Shown here: positions 53,301 to 61,321 of the stretch, one piece after another | Position numbering within the stretch: position 1 is the stretch's first letter | Layout: the number at the start of each line of letters is the position of its first letter | NCBI RefSeq assembly: GCF_000308375.1 | Contig: NZ_BAFQ01000042.1 | Location: 1-64,000, forward strand | DNA from: Nocardia aobensis NBRC 100429 | Lineage (GTDB): Bacteria > Actinomycetota > Actinomycetes > Mycobacteriales > Mycobacteriaceae | DNA length: 64,000 nt | Direction of reading: 5' to 3' | Notes under the pieces: model-generated | Told to the model about the DNA's origin: nothing | The model's database searches: none | What the model saw: the letters and a program-made list of their open reading frames with translations, nothing else | Program-made: the position numbers and the translations under genes

Positions 53301-55154
53301 CTGACCGGCCGTGCGGACGAATTCACCCAGGGCCGCTCCCAATTCGGCCGGCCGCCCGAGGGAGTCACCGTGCCAGAAGGGCAGCCGGCCGGGCAGACCG
53401 AAGGCGGGGGAGACGAGAACCCGGTCGTGGGTGATGTCCTCGATGCGCCAGCTGGTCGCGCCGAGAGCGAACACATCGCCCACTCGCGATTCGTAGACCA
53501 TCTCCTCGTCGAGTTCACCTACCCGCGAGGCCTTTTCGCCGACCATGAACACCGGGAACAGTCCGCGGTCGGGAATCGCGCCGCCGGAGGTGACCGCGAG
53601 GCGCTGCGCGCCGGGACGCCCGGTCAGCGTGCCCGCATCGCGATCCCACACCAGGCGCGGACGCAGTTCGGCGAATTCGTCGGAGGGGTAGCGGCCCGAC
53701 AGCAGGTCCAGTACCGATTCGTACGCCGAGCGCGGCAGGGCGGCGAAACTACCTGTGCCCCTGACGGTTTCGAACCATTCGTCGACATCGATCGGTTCCA
53801 GCGCGCAGGCGGCCACGGTCTGCTGGGCGAGGATGTCGAGGGGATGGGCGGGGATCTTCAACTCCTCGATCTGTCCCGCCGTCATCCGCATCGACGCCAC
53901 CGCGCAGTGGATCACGTCGGTGCGGTGTTTGGGGAAGATCACCCCGCGTGAGATCTCACCCACCTGATGTCCGGCGCGACCGACCCGCTGCAGCCCGCCG
54001 GCGACCGACGGCGGCGCCTCGACCTGCACCACCAGATCCACCGCGCCCATATCGATACCGAGTTCGAGGCTGCTGGTCGCCACCACGCAGCGCAACCGGC
54101 CGCTCTTGAGGTCGTCCTCGATGATGGCGCGCTGTTCCTTGCTCACCGAACCGTGATGGGCCCGCGCCAGCAACGGCGCCGCCCCGTGATTGACCTCGGT
54201 CGGTGACCCGAGTTGTGCGGGCGGCGCGTGCTCGCGGCGTCCCGCGACCTCCTCCGCCTCGTCCGGTTCGGCGATGCGCTCGGCGTATTCCTCGTTCAGC
54301 CGCGCGGTCAGGCGTTCGGCCAGCCGCCGCGAATTCGCGAACACGATCGACGAACGATGCGCCAGCACCAGATCCACGATCGCGGCATCCACATGCGGCC
54401 AGATCGAACCCGGCTGATCGGATTCGCCCGGCTCGGTCATATCCGCCACCGGCACCCGCACCGACAGGTCGAACGTCTTCGGCGCCGGCGGCGAGACGAT
54501 CGTGATCGGCGCCGAGCCGACCAGGAAGCGCCCCACCTCCTGCGGCGGCCGGACGGTGGCCGACAACCCGATGCGCTGGGCGGGCCGCTCGGTGAGCTGG
54601 TCGAGCCGGGCCAGCGACAGGGCCAGATGTGCCCCGCGCTTGGAACCGGCGATCGCGTGCACCTCGTCCACGATCACGGTGCCGACCTGCGACAACGTCT
54701 CGCGTGCCGCCGAGGTGAGCATCAGGTACAGCGATTCCGGCGTCGTGATCAGGATGTCGGGCGGCCGGCGCTGCAGGGTCCGCCGGTCGGCCGGGGTGGT
54801 GTCGCCGGAACGCACGCCGACGCTGATCTCCGGGGCGGGCATACCGAGCCGGGCGGCCGTGCGGGTGATGCCTACCAGGGGTGCGCGCAGATTGCGCTCG
54901 ACATCGACCGCCAGTGCCTTGAGCGGGGAGATGTAGAGCACGGCGGTGCGCTGCGGACCGTCCGTGGGTTCGCGGGTGGCGAGCCGGTCGATCGCCCACA
55001 GGAAGGCCGAGAGCGTCTTGCCCGACCCGGTCGGCGCGATCACCAAGGTGTGTTCTCCGGCGGAGATCGCCTCCCAGGCCCCCAGCTGGGCGGTCGTGGG
55101 CGCGGGGAACGCACCGTCGAACCACTCCTGGGTCGGCCGGGAGAACTGCTGCAT
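50373..55154 (-). CDS. lhr: large helicase-related protein Lhr
   Basis: A 1593-residue DNA-repair helicase. Walker A is APTGSGKT at residues 40-47; the DEVH box is in VIVDEVHAIAGSKRGAHLAL; motif III is GLSATVRPP; motif VI is LQRVGRAGHQ. The long C-terminal half is the Lhr-specific extension with winged-helix and beta-rich domains. ATG 55154 (MQQFSRPTQ) was chosen; the frame is open to 55265, and a GTG at 55169 is possible. A CAGACT box lies 6 bases upstream of the ATG. Confidence 0.94.
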   Translation of the reverse strand: MQQFSRPTQEWFDGAFPAPTTAQLGAWEAISAGEHTLVIAPTGSGKTLSAFLWAIDRLATREPTDGPQRTAVLYISPLKALAVDVERNLRAPLVGITRTAARLGMPAPEISVGVRSGDTTPADRRTLQRRPPDILITTPESLYLMLTSAARETLSQVGTVIVDEVHAIAGSKRGAHLALSLARLDQLTERPAQRIGLSATVRPPQEVGRFLVGSAPITIVSPPAPKTFDLSVRVPVADMTEPGESDQPGSIWPHVDAAIVDLVLAHRSSIVFANSRRLAERLTARLNEEYAERIAEPDEAEEVAGRREHAPPAQLGSPTEVNHGAAPLLARAHHGSVSKEQRAIIEDDLKSGRLRCVVATSSLELGIDMGAVDLVVQVEAPPSVAGGLQRVGRAGHQVGEISRGVIFPKHRTDVIHCAVASMRMTAGQIEELKIPAHPLDILAQQTVAACALEPIDVDEWFETVRGTGSFAALPRSAYESVLDLLSGRYPSDEFAELRPRLVWDRDAGTLTGRPGAQRLAVTSGGAIPDRGLFPVFMVGEKASRVGELDEEMVYESRVGDVFALGATSWRIEDITHDRVLVSPAFGLPGRLPFWHGDSLGRPAELGAALGEFVRTAGQAVERAPAGRIEELVRDAGGFDSAFDGAAPDPSGNGATRRTPSRARAAATDSTAGRKGGELVELEQLVYAAGLDDFATANLVTLLAEQRRATGHLPTDRTLLVERFRDELGDWRLILHSPFGLPVHAPWALAVGARLRERFGVDAAPTASDDGIVVRLPDTTDDPPGAELFVFEPDEIDDVVTEQVGGSALFASRFRECAARALLLPRRDPGRRAPLWQQRQRAAQLLDVARKFPDFPILLETVRECLRDVYDLPALRDLLTNVARRKLRLVEVETASPSPFANALLFDYIGQFMYEGDSPLAERRAAALSLDSSLLAELLGRVELRELLDAAVLELTERELQRLTPERHARDAEGLADLLRLLGPLTPAEAAERCTADPGPWFAELLQARRVLEVSFAGSRWWTAIEDAARLRDALGVPLPIGTPAAFIEPVADPLGDLVARYARTHAPFTLDAVARRFGIGPAVAATALHRLGAEKRVVEGEFTPGSAGAEWCDAQVLRRLRRRSLAAARKEVEPVSTGAFGRFLPAWQHIGTSTLRGVDGVAAVVEQLAGVPIPASAWESLILPSRVRDYTPAMLDELTASGEVLWSGHGAITAKDGWIALHPADQAPVTLGPPQEIDFTDVQLRLLTALGAEMTAAATDAIALDADGTAASESGASAGNQLVVVAGGAYFFRQLSDATGVLDDAAVAAALWELVWAGYLSGDTFAPVRARISGTTRSTTAHRTPRRTPRGRMYLPRPAMPTRTGPPAVAGRWSLLPQRLPDNTIRAHATADLLLERYGVLTRGSVQNEEIPGGFALIYRVLTEFEDRGRCRRGYFVDTLGGAQFSTTDVVDRLRSYDSDRAGAGTGRVGTVALAACDPANPYGAALPWPKNAGEGAGHRPGRKAGALVVLAAGELALYLERGGKTLLTFTEDPEIRTEAAAALAALVHDRRIDSLVVERVDGESVHGNTFATFLTDAGFHTTPRGFRLRSTA

Positions 55155-55321
55155 GGGTTCAGTCTGCACCCGGGCACCGACATCGAGTCCCGACGGCGAT
55201 GTGTGCGGGGGTGTTTCCCCGGCCGCACCTCGCCGGACGAGGTGGCCGGATCGGCGCCGGTCCACGGCTCGTCCCGATAGGCTGGCCGCGAACGCGGTGG
55301 ATACCGACGATGGGACCGACC

Positions 55322-55786
55322 ATGAGCGAGCGCCCCGACACTGTGACCGAGATTCCGGCCGACCCCGCGCAGGTCACGAACGACCCGGACAATCCGCCGG
55401 TCCCGCCCGGCACGCTGCTGCTGGAATTGGTGCCGGTCCCGGTGCGCGATATCGACCGGGGGATCGAGTTCTATCGCGATCGGGTCGGATTTCATCTCGA
55501 TGTCGACGTGGCTCCCGCACCGGGTGTGCGCATCGCGCAGCTGACACCGCCCGGTTCGGCCTGTTCGATCCTGCTCTCCGAAGGCGTCCCCACCACCGCC
55601 GGCGCGGTCGGTTCCCTGCGTGGACTGCATCTGGTGGTGGCCGATATCGGGGCTGCCCGCGCGGACCTCGTCGCGCGCGGCGTCGCCGTCGGTGAGGTCG
55701 AAGACGTCGGCGGGGGTGTGCTGTACGCGCATTTCGCGGATCCCGACGGCAATACCTGGAGTTTGCAATACATGCCCTGGCGGTAG
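55322..55786 (+). CDS. VOC/glyoxalase-family protein
   Basis: A 154-residue protein with the beta-alpha-beta-beta-beta halves of the vicinal oxygen chelate fold: ELVPVPVRDIDRGIEFYRDR, then GLHLVVADIGAARADLVARG and AHFADPDGNTWSLQ at the end. A possible metal Glu/His set is present but incomplete to judge. ATG 55322 (or 55310) follows lhr divergently. Enzymatic role unknown. Confidence 0.8.
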   Translation: MSERPDTVTEIPADPAQVTNDPDNPPVPPGTLLLELVPVPVRDIDRGIEFYRDRVGFHLDVDVAPAPGVRIAQLTPPGSACSILLSEGVPTTAGAVGSLRGLHLVVADIGAARADLVARGVAVGEVEDVGGGVLYAHFADPDGNTWSLQYMPWR

Positions 55787-55853
55787 CGGGCGCGTTCATT
55801 GCCGAACGGTTGCGATCCGCCGAACCGGGCCGCACCTCGCACCGCGCGCCCGC

Positions 55854-55859
55854 TAGTGT
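55854..55859 (+). promoter_or_regulatory. -10 box (TAGTGT) of patatin-like gene
   Basis: TAGTGT ends 8 bases before the ATG at 55868, with no Shine-Dalgarno; a leaderless or near-leaderless start is likely. Confidence 0.4.
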
Positions 55860-55867
55860 TTGAGACT

Positions 55868-56815
55868 ATGCGTAACAGTAACGGGTTACAGCGGCGTGGC
55901 CTGGCGATCGGATGCGGCGGCACGGTGGGGGCGGCCTGGATCGTGGCGGCGCTGGCCGCGGTGCGAGACGTGCTGCAGTGGGATCCGCGCGAGGCCGACG
56001 CGCTGATCGGCACCTCCGCCGGTGCGGAGATGGTGACGATGCTGGCTTCGGGGATCTCCGTCGACGATCTGGTGGCGATGCAGCGCGGCACCGTCGCCGA
56101 TCCGATCCTGGCCCGGCACATGGCCGACGAACCGGGCCGCTTCCCGCCGCTGCCCCGCCCCCGCCTCGGTGCACCGCGAATGGCGTTGCACGGCAATCGT
56201 TCCCGGCAAGCGCTGCTGAGCGCGAGCAGTCGGCTGCTGCCGGTCGGCGGCGGCGATGCGAGCTGGTTGCAGCGCCTGGCCACCGACCTGAACCACGATC
56301 GCGACTGGTTCGCCCATCCGGCCGCATGGCTGGTCGCGATGGACTACGACTCCGGCGAGCGGGTCGCCTTCGGCGCACCGCAGGCGCCGGCCGCCACGGT
56401 CGGCCAGGCGCTGCGAGCCTCGTGGGCGGTTCCGGGCTGGTTCCCGCCGGTGCCGATCGCGGGCCGGCGATTCGTCGACGGCGGTGCCGCCTCCACCGCT
56501 TCGGTGGATCTGCTGCTGCCGGTGCACCTGGACGAACTGGTGGTGCTGACGCCGATGGCCTCGGCGCGGTCGGTGCCCGCGGGCGGGCCCGGGCACTGGC
56601 TCGAGCGTCAACTCCGCAGGCCGATGAGCGCGCAACTGGACTCCGAGATCGCCGCCGTGCGCGCGACCGGAACCCGCGTGCTGCGACTGGCCGTGACCGC
56701 CGCCGACCTCGCGGTCATGGGCCCGAACTTCATGGACGGCCGCCGCCGCGGCGAGACCTTCGAACACAGTCTGCGCAGCACCCGCCGCGCCATGGAACGG
56801 AGTGAATTCGCATGA
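55868..56815 (+). CDS. patatin-like phospholipase/esterase
   Basis: A 315-residue serine hydrolase of the patatin family. The Gly-rich oxyanion region is GCGGTVGAAW, the nucleophile elbow is GTSAG, and the Asp of the dyad is in FVDGGAAS. No signal peptide. It overlaps the SDR gene by ATGA, so the two are probably one lipid-related unit. Confidence 0.87.
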   Translation: MRNSNGLQRRGLAIGCGGTVGAAWIVAALAAVRDVLQWDPREADALIGTSAGAEMVTMLASGISVDDLVAMQRGTVADPILARHMADEPGRFPPLPRPRLGAPRMALHGNRSRQALLSASSRLLPVGGGDASWLQRLATDLNHDRDWFAHPAAWLVAMDYDSGERVAFGAPQAPAATVGQALRASWAVPGWFPPVPIAGRRFVDGGAASTASVDLLLPVHLDELVVLTPMASARSVPAGGPGHWLERQLRRPMSAQLDSEIAAVRATGTRVLRLAVTAADLAVMGPNFMDGRRRGETFEHSLRSTRRAMERSEFA

Positions 56816-57663
56816 ACCTGTTCGGTAACGGCTATCCGCCGATCGACCTCGCCGCGGCCCGCGTCCTGGTCACCGGCGCCGGACGCGGTATCGGCCGGGC
56901 CACCGCGGAAATGTTCGCGCACAAGGGATCCGAGGTCGTCCTCGCCGATGTGGACGTCGCGGCCGCCGCCGACGCGGCGGCCGGCCTCGGTGCCCGCGCC
57001 GTCGAACTCGACGTGCGCGACCGGGAGCGGTGGGACGAGGTCGTCGCCGACCTGGGCCGGATCGACATCCTGGTGAACAACGCCGGAGTGATGCCCGCGG
57101 GCCCGTTCCTCAGCGAACCGGATGCGGTGGGGCACACCACGATCGATGTGAACGTCTGGGGACTCATCCACGGCATGCGGGCCGTCGCGCCGGCGATGAT
57201 CGGTCGCGGCCGCGGTCATATCGTCAACGTCGCCTCGCTGGCCGGCAAGATTCCGCTGCCCGGTCTGGCGGTGTACAACGCGAGCAAATTCGCCGCCGTC
57301 GGGCTGTCGGCCGCGACCCGGCTGGAATTCGCCGAATCCGGGGTCAGCGTGAGTTGTGTGCTGCCCGCCGCGGTGCGCACCCGGCTGTCCTCGGGGCTGA
57401 CCCTGGGCCGCGGGCTGCCCACGGTCGACCCGGTCGACGTCGCCGGCGCGATCGTCAAGACCTGCCGCACCCGGCGAGCCGAGGTGGCGGTACCGCAGTA
57501 CCTCGACCCCGTCGACATCGCGCTGGCGGCCGCGCCCGAATCGGTCGTGCGCAGGGTGCGCGGCCTCTTCGACGGCGACCGGGCGCTGCATCCGGGTGAT
57601 GCGGCGGTGCGGGCCGTCTACGAGGAGCAGGTACGCGAGATCGGCCGCGAACCGGAGCGCTAG
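56812..57663 (+). CDS. short-chain dehydrogenase/reductase
   Basis: A 283-residue classical SDR. The cofactor motif is TGAGRGIGRATA, NNAGVMPAG follows, and the catalytic Tyr/Lys is YNASKFA with Ser in NVASLAG. It is coupled to the patatin-like gene by ATGA. Such pairs are common in mycobacterial lipid metabolism; substrate unknown. Converges with the aldehyde dehydrogenase, 4 bases apart. Confidence 0.9.
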   Translation: MNLFGNGYPPIDLAAARVLVTGAGRGIGRATAEMFAHKGSEVVLADVDVAAAADAAAGLGARAVELDVRDRERWDEVVADLGRIDILVNNAGVMPAGPFLSEPDAVGHTTIDVNVWGLIHGMRAVAPAMIGRGRGHIVNVASLAGKIPLPGLAVYNASKFAAVGLSAATRLEFAESGVSVSCVLPAAVRTRLSSGLTLGRGLPTVDPVDVAGAIVKTCRTRRAEVAVPQYLDPVDIALAAAPESVVRRVRGLFDGDRALHPGDAAVRAVYEEQVREIGREPER

Positions 57664-57667
57664 GCCT

Positions 57668-59197
57668 TCAGCCGAACCGAATGCCTTGTGCCAGTGGTAA
57701 TTCGGTGGAGTAGTTGACTGTGTTGGTGGCGCGGCGCATATACGCCTTCCAGGAGTCGGAACCCGATTCGCGCCCGCCGCCGGTCTGCTTCTCACCGCCG
57801 AACGCACCGCCGATCTCCGCACCCGAGGTGCCGATGTTCACATTGGCGATGCCGCAATCGGAGCCGTCGGCGGCGAGGAACCGTTCCGCCTCGCGCTGGT
57901 CACCGGTGAAGATGGCCGACGACAGCCCTTGCGGCACACCGTTGTGCAGGGCGATCGCGGAGTCGAGATCGTCATAGGTGAGCACGTAGAGAATGGGCGC
58001 GAAGGTCTCCTCGCGCACGATCGCGGTCTGGGCGGGCATCCGGATGATGGCCGGGCGCACATAGTAGGAGTCGCCGCCACCGACCTCGACCCGCTCACCG
58101 CCGCAGATCAATTCACCGCCGTCGGCGAGCGCACGGTCGATCGCCGCCCGCATCGCGGTGTGGGCGCGGCCGTCGATCAGCGGTCCGACCAATACCGCGT
58201 CGTCGAACGGATTGCCCACGGGCAGTTGGCGATACGCCGTGCTCATCCGATCCAGCAGTGGTCCGACCACGTCCGTGTGGGCGATGACCCGGCGCAATGT
58301 CGTGCACCGCTGTCCGGCCGTTCCCGCCGCGGCGAAAACCACTGCCCGCGTGGTGAGGTCGAGATCCGCGGACGGGGTGACGATCGCGGCGTTGTTACCG
58401 CCCAGCTCGAGCAGGCACCGGCCGAAGCGGGCCGCCACCCGGGGTGCCACCGCCTGCCCCATCCGCACCGATCCGGTGGCGCTGACCAGGGCCACCCGCT
58501 CGTCGTCGACGAGCTGGGTGCCGACCTCGGCGCCACCCTGGATCAGCTGATGGATCTGCGGGTCGGCACCGACGTCGAGGGCCGCGCGCCGCAGCAGCGC
58601 ATCGCAGGCCAGTGCGGTCAACGGCGTCGTCTGCGAGGGCTTCCACACCACGGTGTCGCCGCAGACCAGCGCGATCGCGGTATTCCACGACCAGACCGCG
58701 ACCGGGAAGTTGAATGCCGAGATCACCCCGACCACACCGAGCGGATGCCACGTCTCCATGAGCCGATGCCCGGGTCGCTCGGAGGCCATGGTGCGGCCGT
58801 AGAGCTGGCGGGACAGACCGACGGCGAATTCGCAGACGTCGATCATCTCCTGGACCTCACCGCGGGCCTCGGCGCCGATCTTGCCCGCCTCCAGGGTGAC
58901 GAGTTCGGCCAGCGCGTCCAGATTGTCGGTCAGTAGTCGTCCCAGGCGCCGCACCACGGCGGCGCGTTGCGGCGCGGGGACGGTACGCCAGGTGTGAAAA
59001 GCACTGTGCGCCTTGTCGATCGCGCTGGTCACCTCGAATGCGGAGGTGGCCGGGACGCGCATCAGCTCACCGCCGGTGATCGGTGTGCGGGCGGGCAGGT
59101 CGCCCGAGTCGACCGGGTCGACACCGAGTTCGAGCAGCAGGCGCGCGGCTCGGTCGCGGAGTTCGTCGGTGGTGGGCAGAACGGGTGCGGATGTCAT
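57668..59197 (-). CDS. pcd: aldehyde dehydrogenase (piperideine-6-carboxylate/aminoadipate semialdehyde type)
   Basis: A 509-residue ALDH7-like enzyme. The catalytic Cys is in GTAGQRCTTLRR, the catalytic Glu in LELGGNNA, and the NAD region is VISAFNFPVAVWSWN followed by VVWKPSQTTPL. ATG 59197 has GGAG 7 bases upstream and was preferred over ATG 59218. It diverges from lrpA and lat, whose product (a lysine-derived semialdehyde) is the expected substrate. Confidence 0.9.
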   Translation of the reverse strand: MTSAPVLPTTDELRDRAARLLLELGVDPVDSGDLPARTPITGGELMRVPATSAFEVTSAIDKAHSAFHTWRTVPAPQRAAVVRRLGRLLTDNLDALAELVTLEAGKIGAEARGEVQEMIDVCEFAVGLSRQLYGRTMASERPGHRLMETWHPLGVVGVISAFNFPVAVWSWNTAIALVCGDTVVWKPSQTTPLTALACDALLRRAALDVGADPQIHQLIQGGAEVGTQLVDDERVALVSATGSVRMGQAVAPRVAARFGRCLLELGGNNAAIVTPSADLDLTTRAVVFAAAGTAGQRCTTLRRVIAHTDVVGPLLDRMSTAYRQLPVGNPFDDAVLVGPLIDGRAHTAMRAAIDRALADGGELICGGERVEVGGGDSYYVRPAIIRMPAQTAIVREETFAPILYVLTYDDLDSAIALHNGVPQGLSSAIFTGDQREAERFLAADGSDCGIANVNIGTSGAEIGGAFGGEKQTGGGRESGSDSWKAYMRRATNTVNYSTELPLAQGIRFG

Positions 59198-59282
59198 GTG
59201 CGGCTCCGTTTCCGACATCGGTTCGTGGGTGACTTCGCACCGGTGGGAGATCGTTTCCGGCCCCGGCCACCGCCCGCTGGGT

Positions 59283-59288
59283 TAGCCT
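59283..59288 (+). promoter_or_regulatory. -10 box (TAGCCT) of lrpA
   Basis: TAGCCT ends 6 bases before the lrpA ATG; no Shine-Dalgarno. Confidence 0.5.
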
Positions 59289-59294
59289 TCGCTG

Positions 59295-59747
59295 ATGGCG
59301 GATGCACCTGCGAAACCTGTTCTCGACGATATCGATCGGCTCCTGATCCGCGAATTGATGGCCGACGGCCGGGCCACGCTGTCCAATCTCGCGGAGAAGG
59401 CCAGTCTGTCGGTATCCGCGGTGCAGTCGCGGGTGCGCCGGCTCGAGGCGCGCGGCGTGATCCGCGGATATTCCGCGAAGGTCGATCCGGAGGCGCTGGG
59501 ACAACTGCTGTCGGCATACGTCGCGATCACTCCTCTCGATCCGTCACAGCCCGACGATGCTCCGGCCCTGCTGCAGCACATCCCCGGCATCGAGGAATGC
59601 CATTCGGTGGCGGGGGAGGAGAGTTACATGCTGCTCGTCCGGGTGGCCTCACCCCGGCATCTCGAACAGTTGCTGCAGGAGATCCGCGCCACCGCCAATG
59701 TCCGCACCCGAAGCACCATCATTCTGCAGACATTCTATGACAGGTGA
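59295..59747 (+). CDS. lrpA: Lrp/AsnC-family regulator
   Basis: A 150-residue feast/famine regulator. The N-terminal helix-turn-helix is GRATLSNLAEKASLSVSAVQ, SRVRRLEARGVIRGY follows, and the C-terminal RAM ligand domain ends in TRSTIILQTFYDR. It lies between pcd (divergent) and lat (downstream), so it most likely senses an amino acid such as lysine and controls both. Confidence 0.93.
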   Translation: MADAPAKPVLDDIDRLLIRELMADGRATLSNLAEKASLSVSAVQSRVRRLEARGVIRGYSAKVDPEALGQLLSAYVAITPLDPSQPDDAPALLQHIPGIEECHSVAGEESYMLLVRVASPRHLEQLLQEIRATANVRTRSTIILQTFYDR

Positions 59748-59785
59748 GACCTGATCGTAATTTATCCGATTGTTCGTAGTGAAAC

Positions 59786-59799
59786 CGTAAATATTTTCG
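59786..59799. promoter_or_regulatory. AT-rich palindrome before lat
   Basis: CGTAAATATTTTCG is a near-perfect palindrome (12 of 14 positions) in an AT-rich 58-base gap, 6 bases before the lat start. AT-rich palindromes are typical Lrp-family sites; it also overlaps the expected -10 region. Confidence 0.4.
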
Positions 59800-59805
59800 T
59801 ATCCT

Positions 59806-61176
59806 GTGGGTGTGACCCTCGAACTGGAGCGCCCCGGAACGGCTGACGCGGAGGTCACGAACCCGGCGTCGGTCACCGCCTCGCGCGTACACGACATCCT
59901 GTCCGCCCATATGCTCGCCGACGGTTTCGATCTGGTGCTGGACCTGCGCAGATCGCGGGGACGCAACCTGGTCGACGCCCGTGATGGCACCGTCTATCTG
60001 GATATGTTCGGCTTCTTCGCGTCTTCGGCGCTGGGGATGAACCATCCGGCGCTGGCGGCGAATGCCCGATTTCGCGCCGAACTCACCACGGCCGCACTGA
60101 ACAAGCCCAGTAACTCCGATGTCTATACGGTCACGATGGCGCGCTTCGTCGACACCTTCGCGCGCGTCCTCGGCGATCCGGCACTGCCGCACCTGTTCTT
60201 CATCGACGGCGGCGCGATGGCGGTCGAGAACGCGCTCAAGGTCGCCTTCGACTGGAAGAGCCGCCACAACGCGATGCACGGCCGCCCGGCCGACCTCGGC
60301 ACGAAGGTGCTGCATCTGACCGGTGCCTTTCACGGCCGCTCCGGCTACACCCTGTCGCTGACCAATACCGACCCGATCAAGACCGAACGATTCCCCGCCT
60401 TCGACTGGCCGCGCATCGAGACCCCCTACCTGTGTCCCGGTGTCGACATCGAGGCCGCCGAGCAGCGTGCGCTGGCGCAGGCCCGGGCGGCGTTCGCCGA
60501 GAATCCGTACGACATAGCGTGTTTCATCGCCGAGCCGATCCAGGGCGAGGGCGGCGACCGGCATATGCGACCGGAATTTCTCCGGCACATGCAGGAGCTC
60601 TGCCACGAGCACGACGCGCTGTTCCTCGTCGACGAGGTGCAGACCGGCGTGGCGATGACCGGCTCGACCTGGGCCTACCAGCAGTTCGGCCTGCGACCCG
60701 ATGTGGTCGCGTTCGGTAAGAAGACGCAGGTCTGCGGAATCATGGCCGGCGGACGCGTCGACGAGGTACCCGACAACGTGTTCGCGGTGAGTTCACGGAT
60801 CAATTCCACCTGGGGCGGCAACCTCGCCGACATGGTGCGGGCGCGGCGCATCCTCGAGGTGGTCGAGGCCGAAGACCTGGCCGCCCGCGCGAAGGAACTG
60901 GGCGCCCTGTTGCTCGACCGGCTGTGCGCGCTCGCCGACCGGCACGAGCGGCTGAGCGATCCGCGCGGTCGCGGCCTGATGTGCGCGGTGACGCTGGAGT
61001 CCGCCGAACTGCGCGACGCCGTCCTCGCCGATCTGCGGCAGCGCGAACGGGTACTGTTCCTCGGAACCGGCGAGCGCGGCATCCGGTTCCGTCCGCCGCT
61101 GACGGTCACCGCCGAGGAGCTAGAGCGGGCCGTGGATGCCCTGGATCGCGTCCTCACGGGCATGGCCGATCGGTGA
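59806..61176 (+). CDS. lat: L-lysine 6-transaminase
   Basis: A 456-residue PLP aminotransferase that moves the epsilon-amino group of lysine to 2-oxoglutarate. The PLP lysine is in AFGKKTQVCGIM; family-specific stretches include LNKPSNSDVYTVTMARFV and FIAEPIQGEGGDRH. GTG 59806 or 59812 is the start. With pcd it would convert lysine to 2-aminoadipate. Confidence 0.93.
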   Translation: MGVTLELERPGTADAEVTNPASVTASRVHDILSAHMLADGFDLVLDLRRSRGRNLVDARDGTVYLDMFGFFASSALGMNHPALAANARFRAELTTAALNKPSNSDVYTVTMARFVDTFARVLGDPALPHLFFIDGGAMAVENALKVAFDWKSRHNAMHGRPADLGTKVLHLTGAFHGRSGYTLSLTNTDPIKTERFPAFDWPRIETPYLCPGVDIEAAEQRALAQARAAFAENPYDIACFIAEPIQGEGGDRHMRPEFLRHMQELCHEHDALFLVDEVQTGVAMTGSTWAYQQFGLRPDVVAFGKKTQVCGIMAGGRVDEVPDNVFAVSSRINSTWGGNLADMVRARRILEVVEAEDLAARAKELGALLLDRLCALADRHERLSDPRGRGLMCAVTLESAELRDAVLADLRQRERVLFLGTGERGIRFRPPLTVTAEELERAVDALDRVLTGMADR

Positions 61177-61308
61177 CGATTCCCGGCTCGCGGGAGCGTG
61201 TCCGGACCGTCGTTGTGGCACTTCACCAGCGGTTTTCTGCTGGCAGGTAGTCAATAAGGGTACTGGTCGGTAGCCCCCACTGGAATTCCGCCGGACTGCG
61301 CCACTGGT

Positions 61309-61314
61309 TACACT
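61309..61314 (+). promoter_or_regulatory. -10 box (TACACT) of accD5
   Basis: TACACT ends 7 bases before the ATG at 61322, with no Shine-Dalgarno in between; likely leaderless. Confidence 0.5.
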
Positions 61315-61321
61315 CCGGGGC

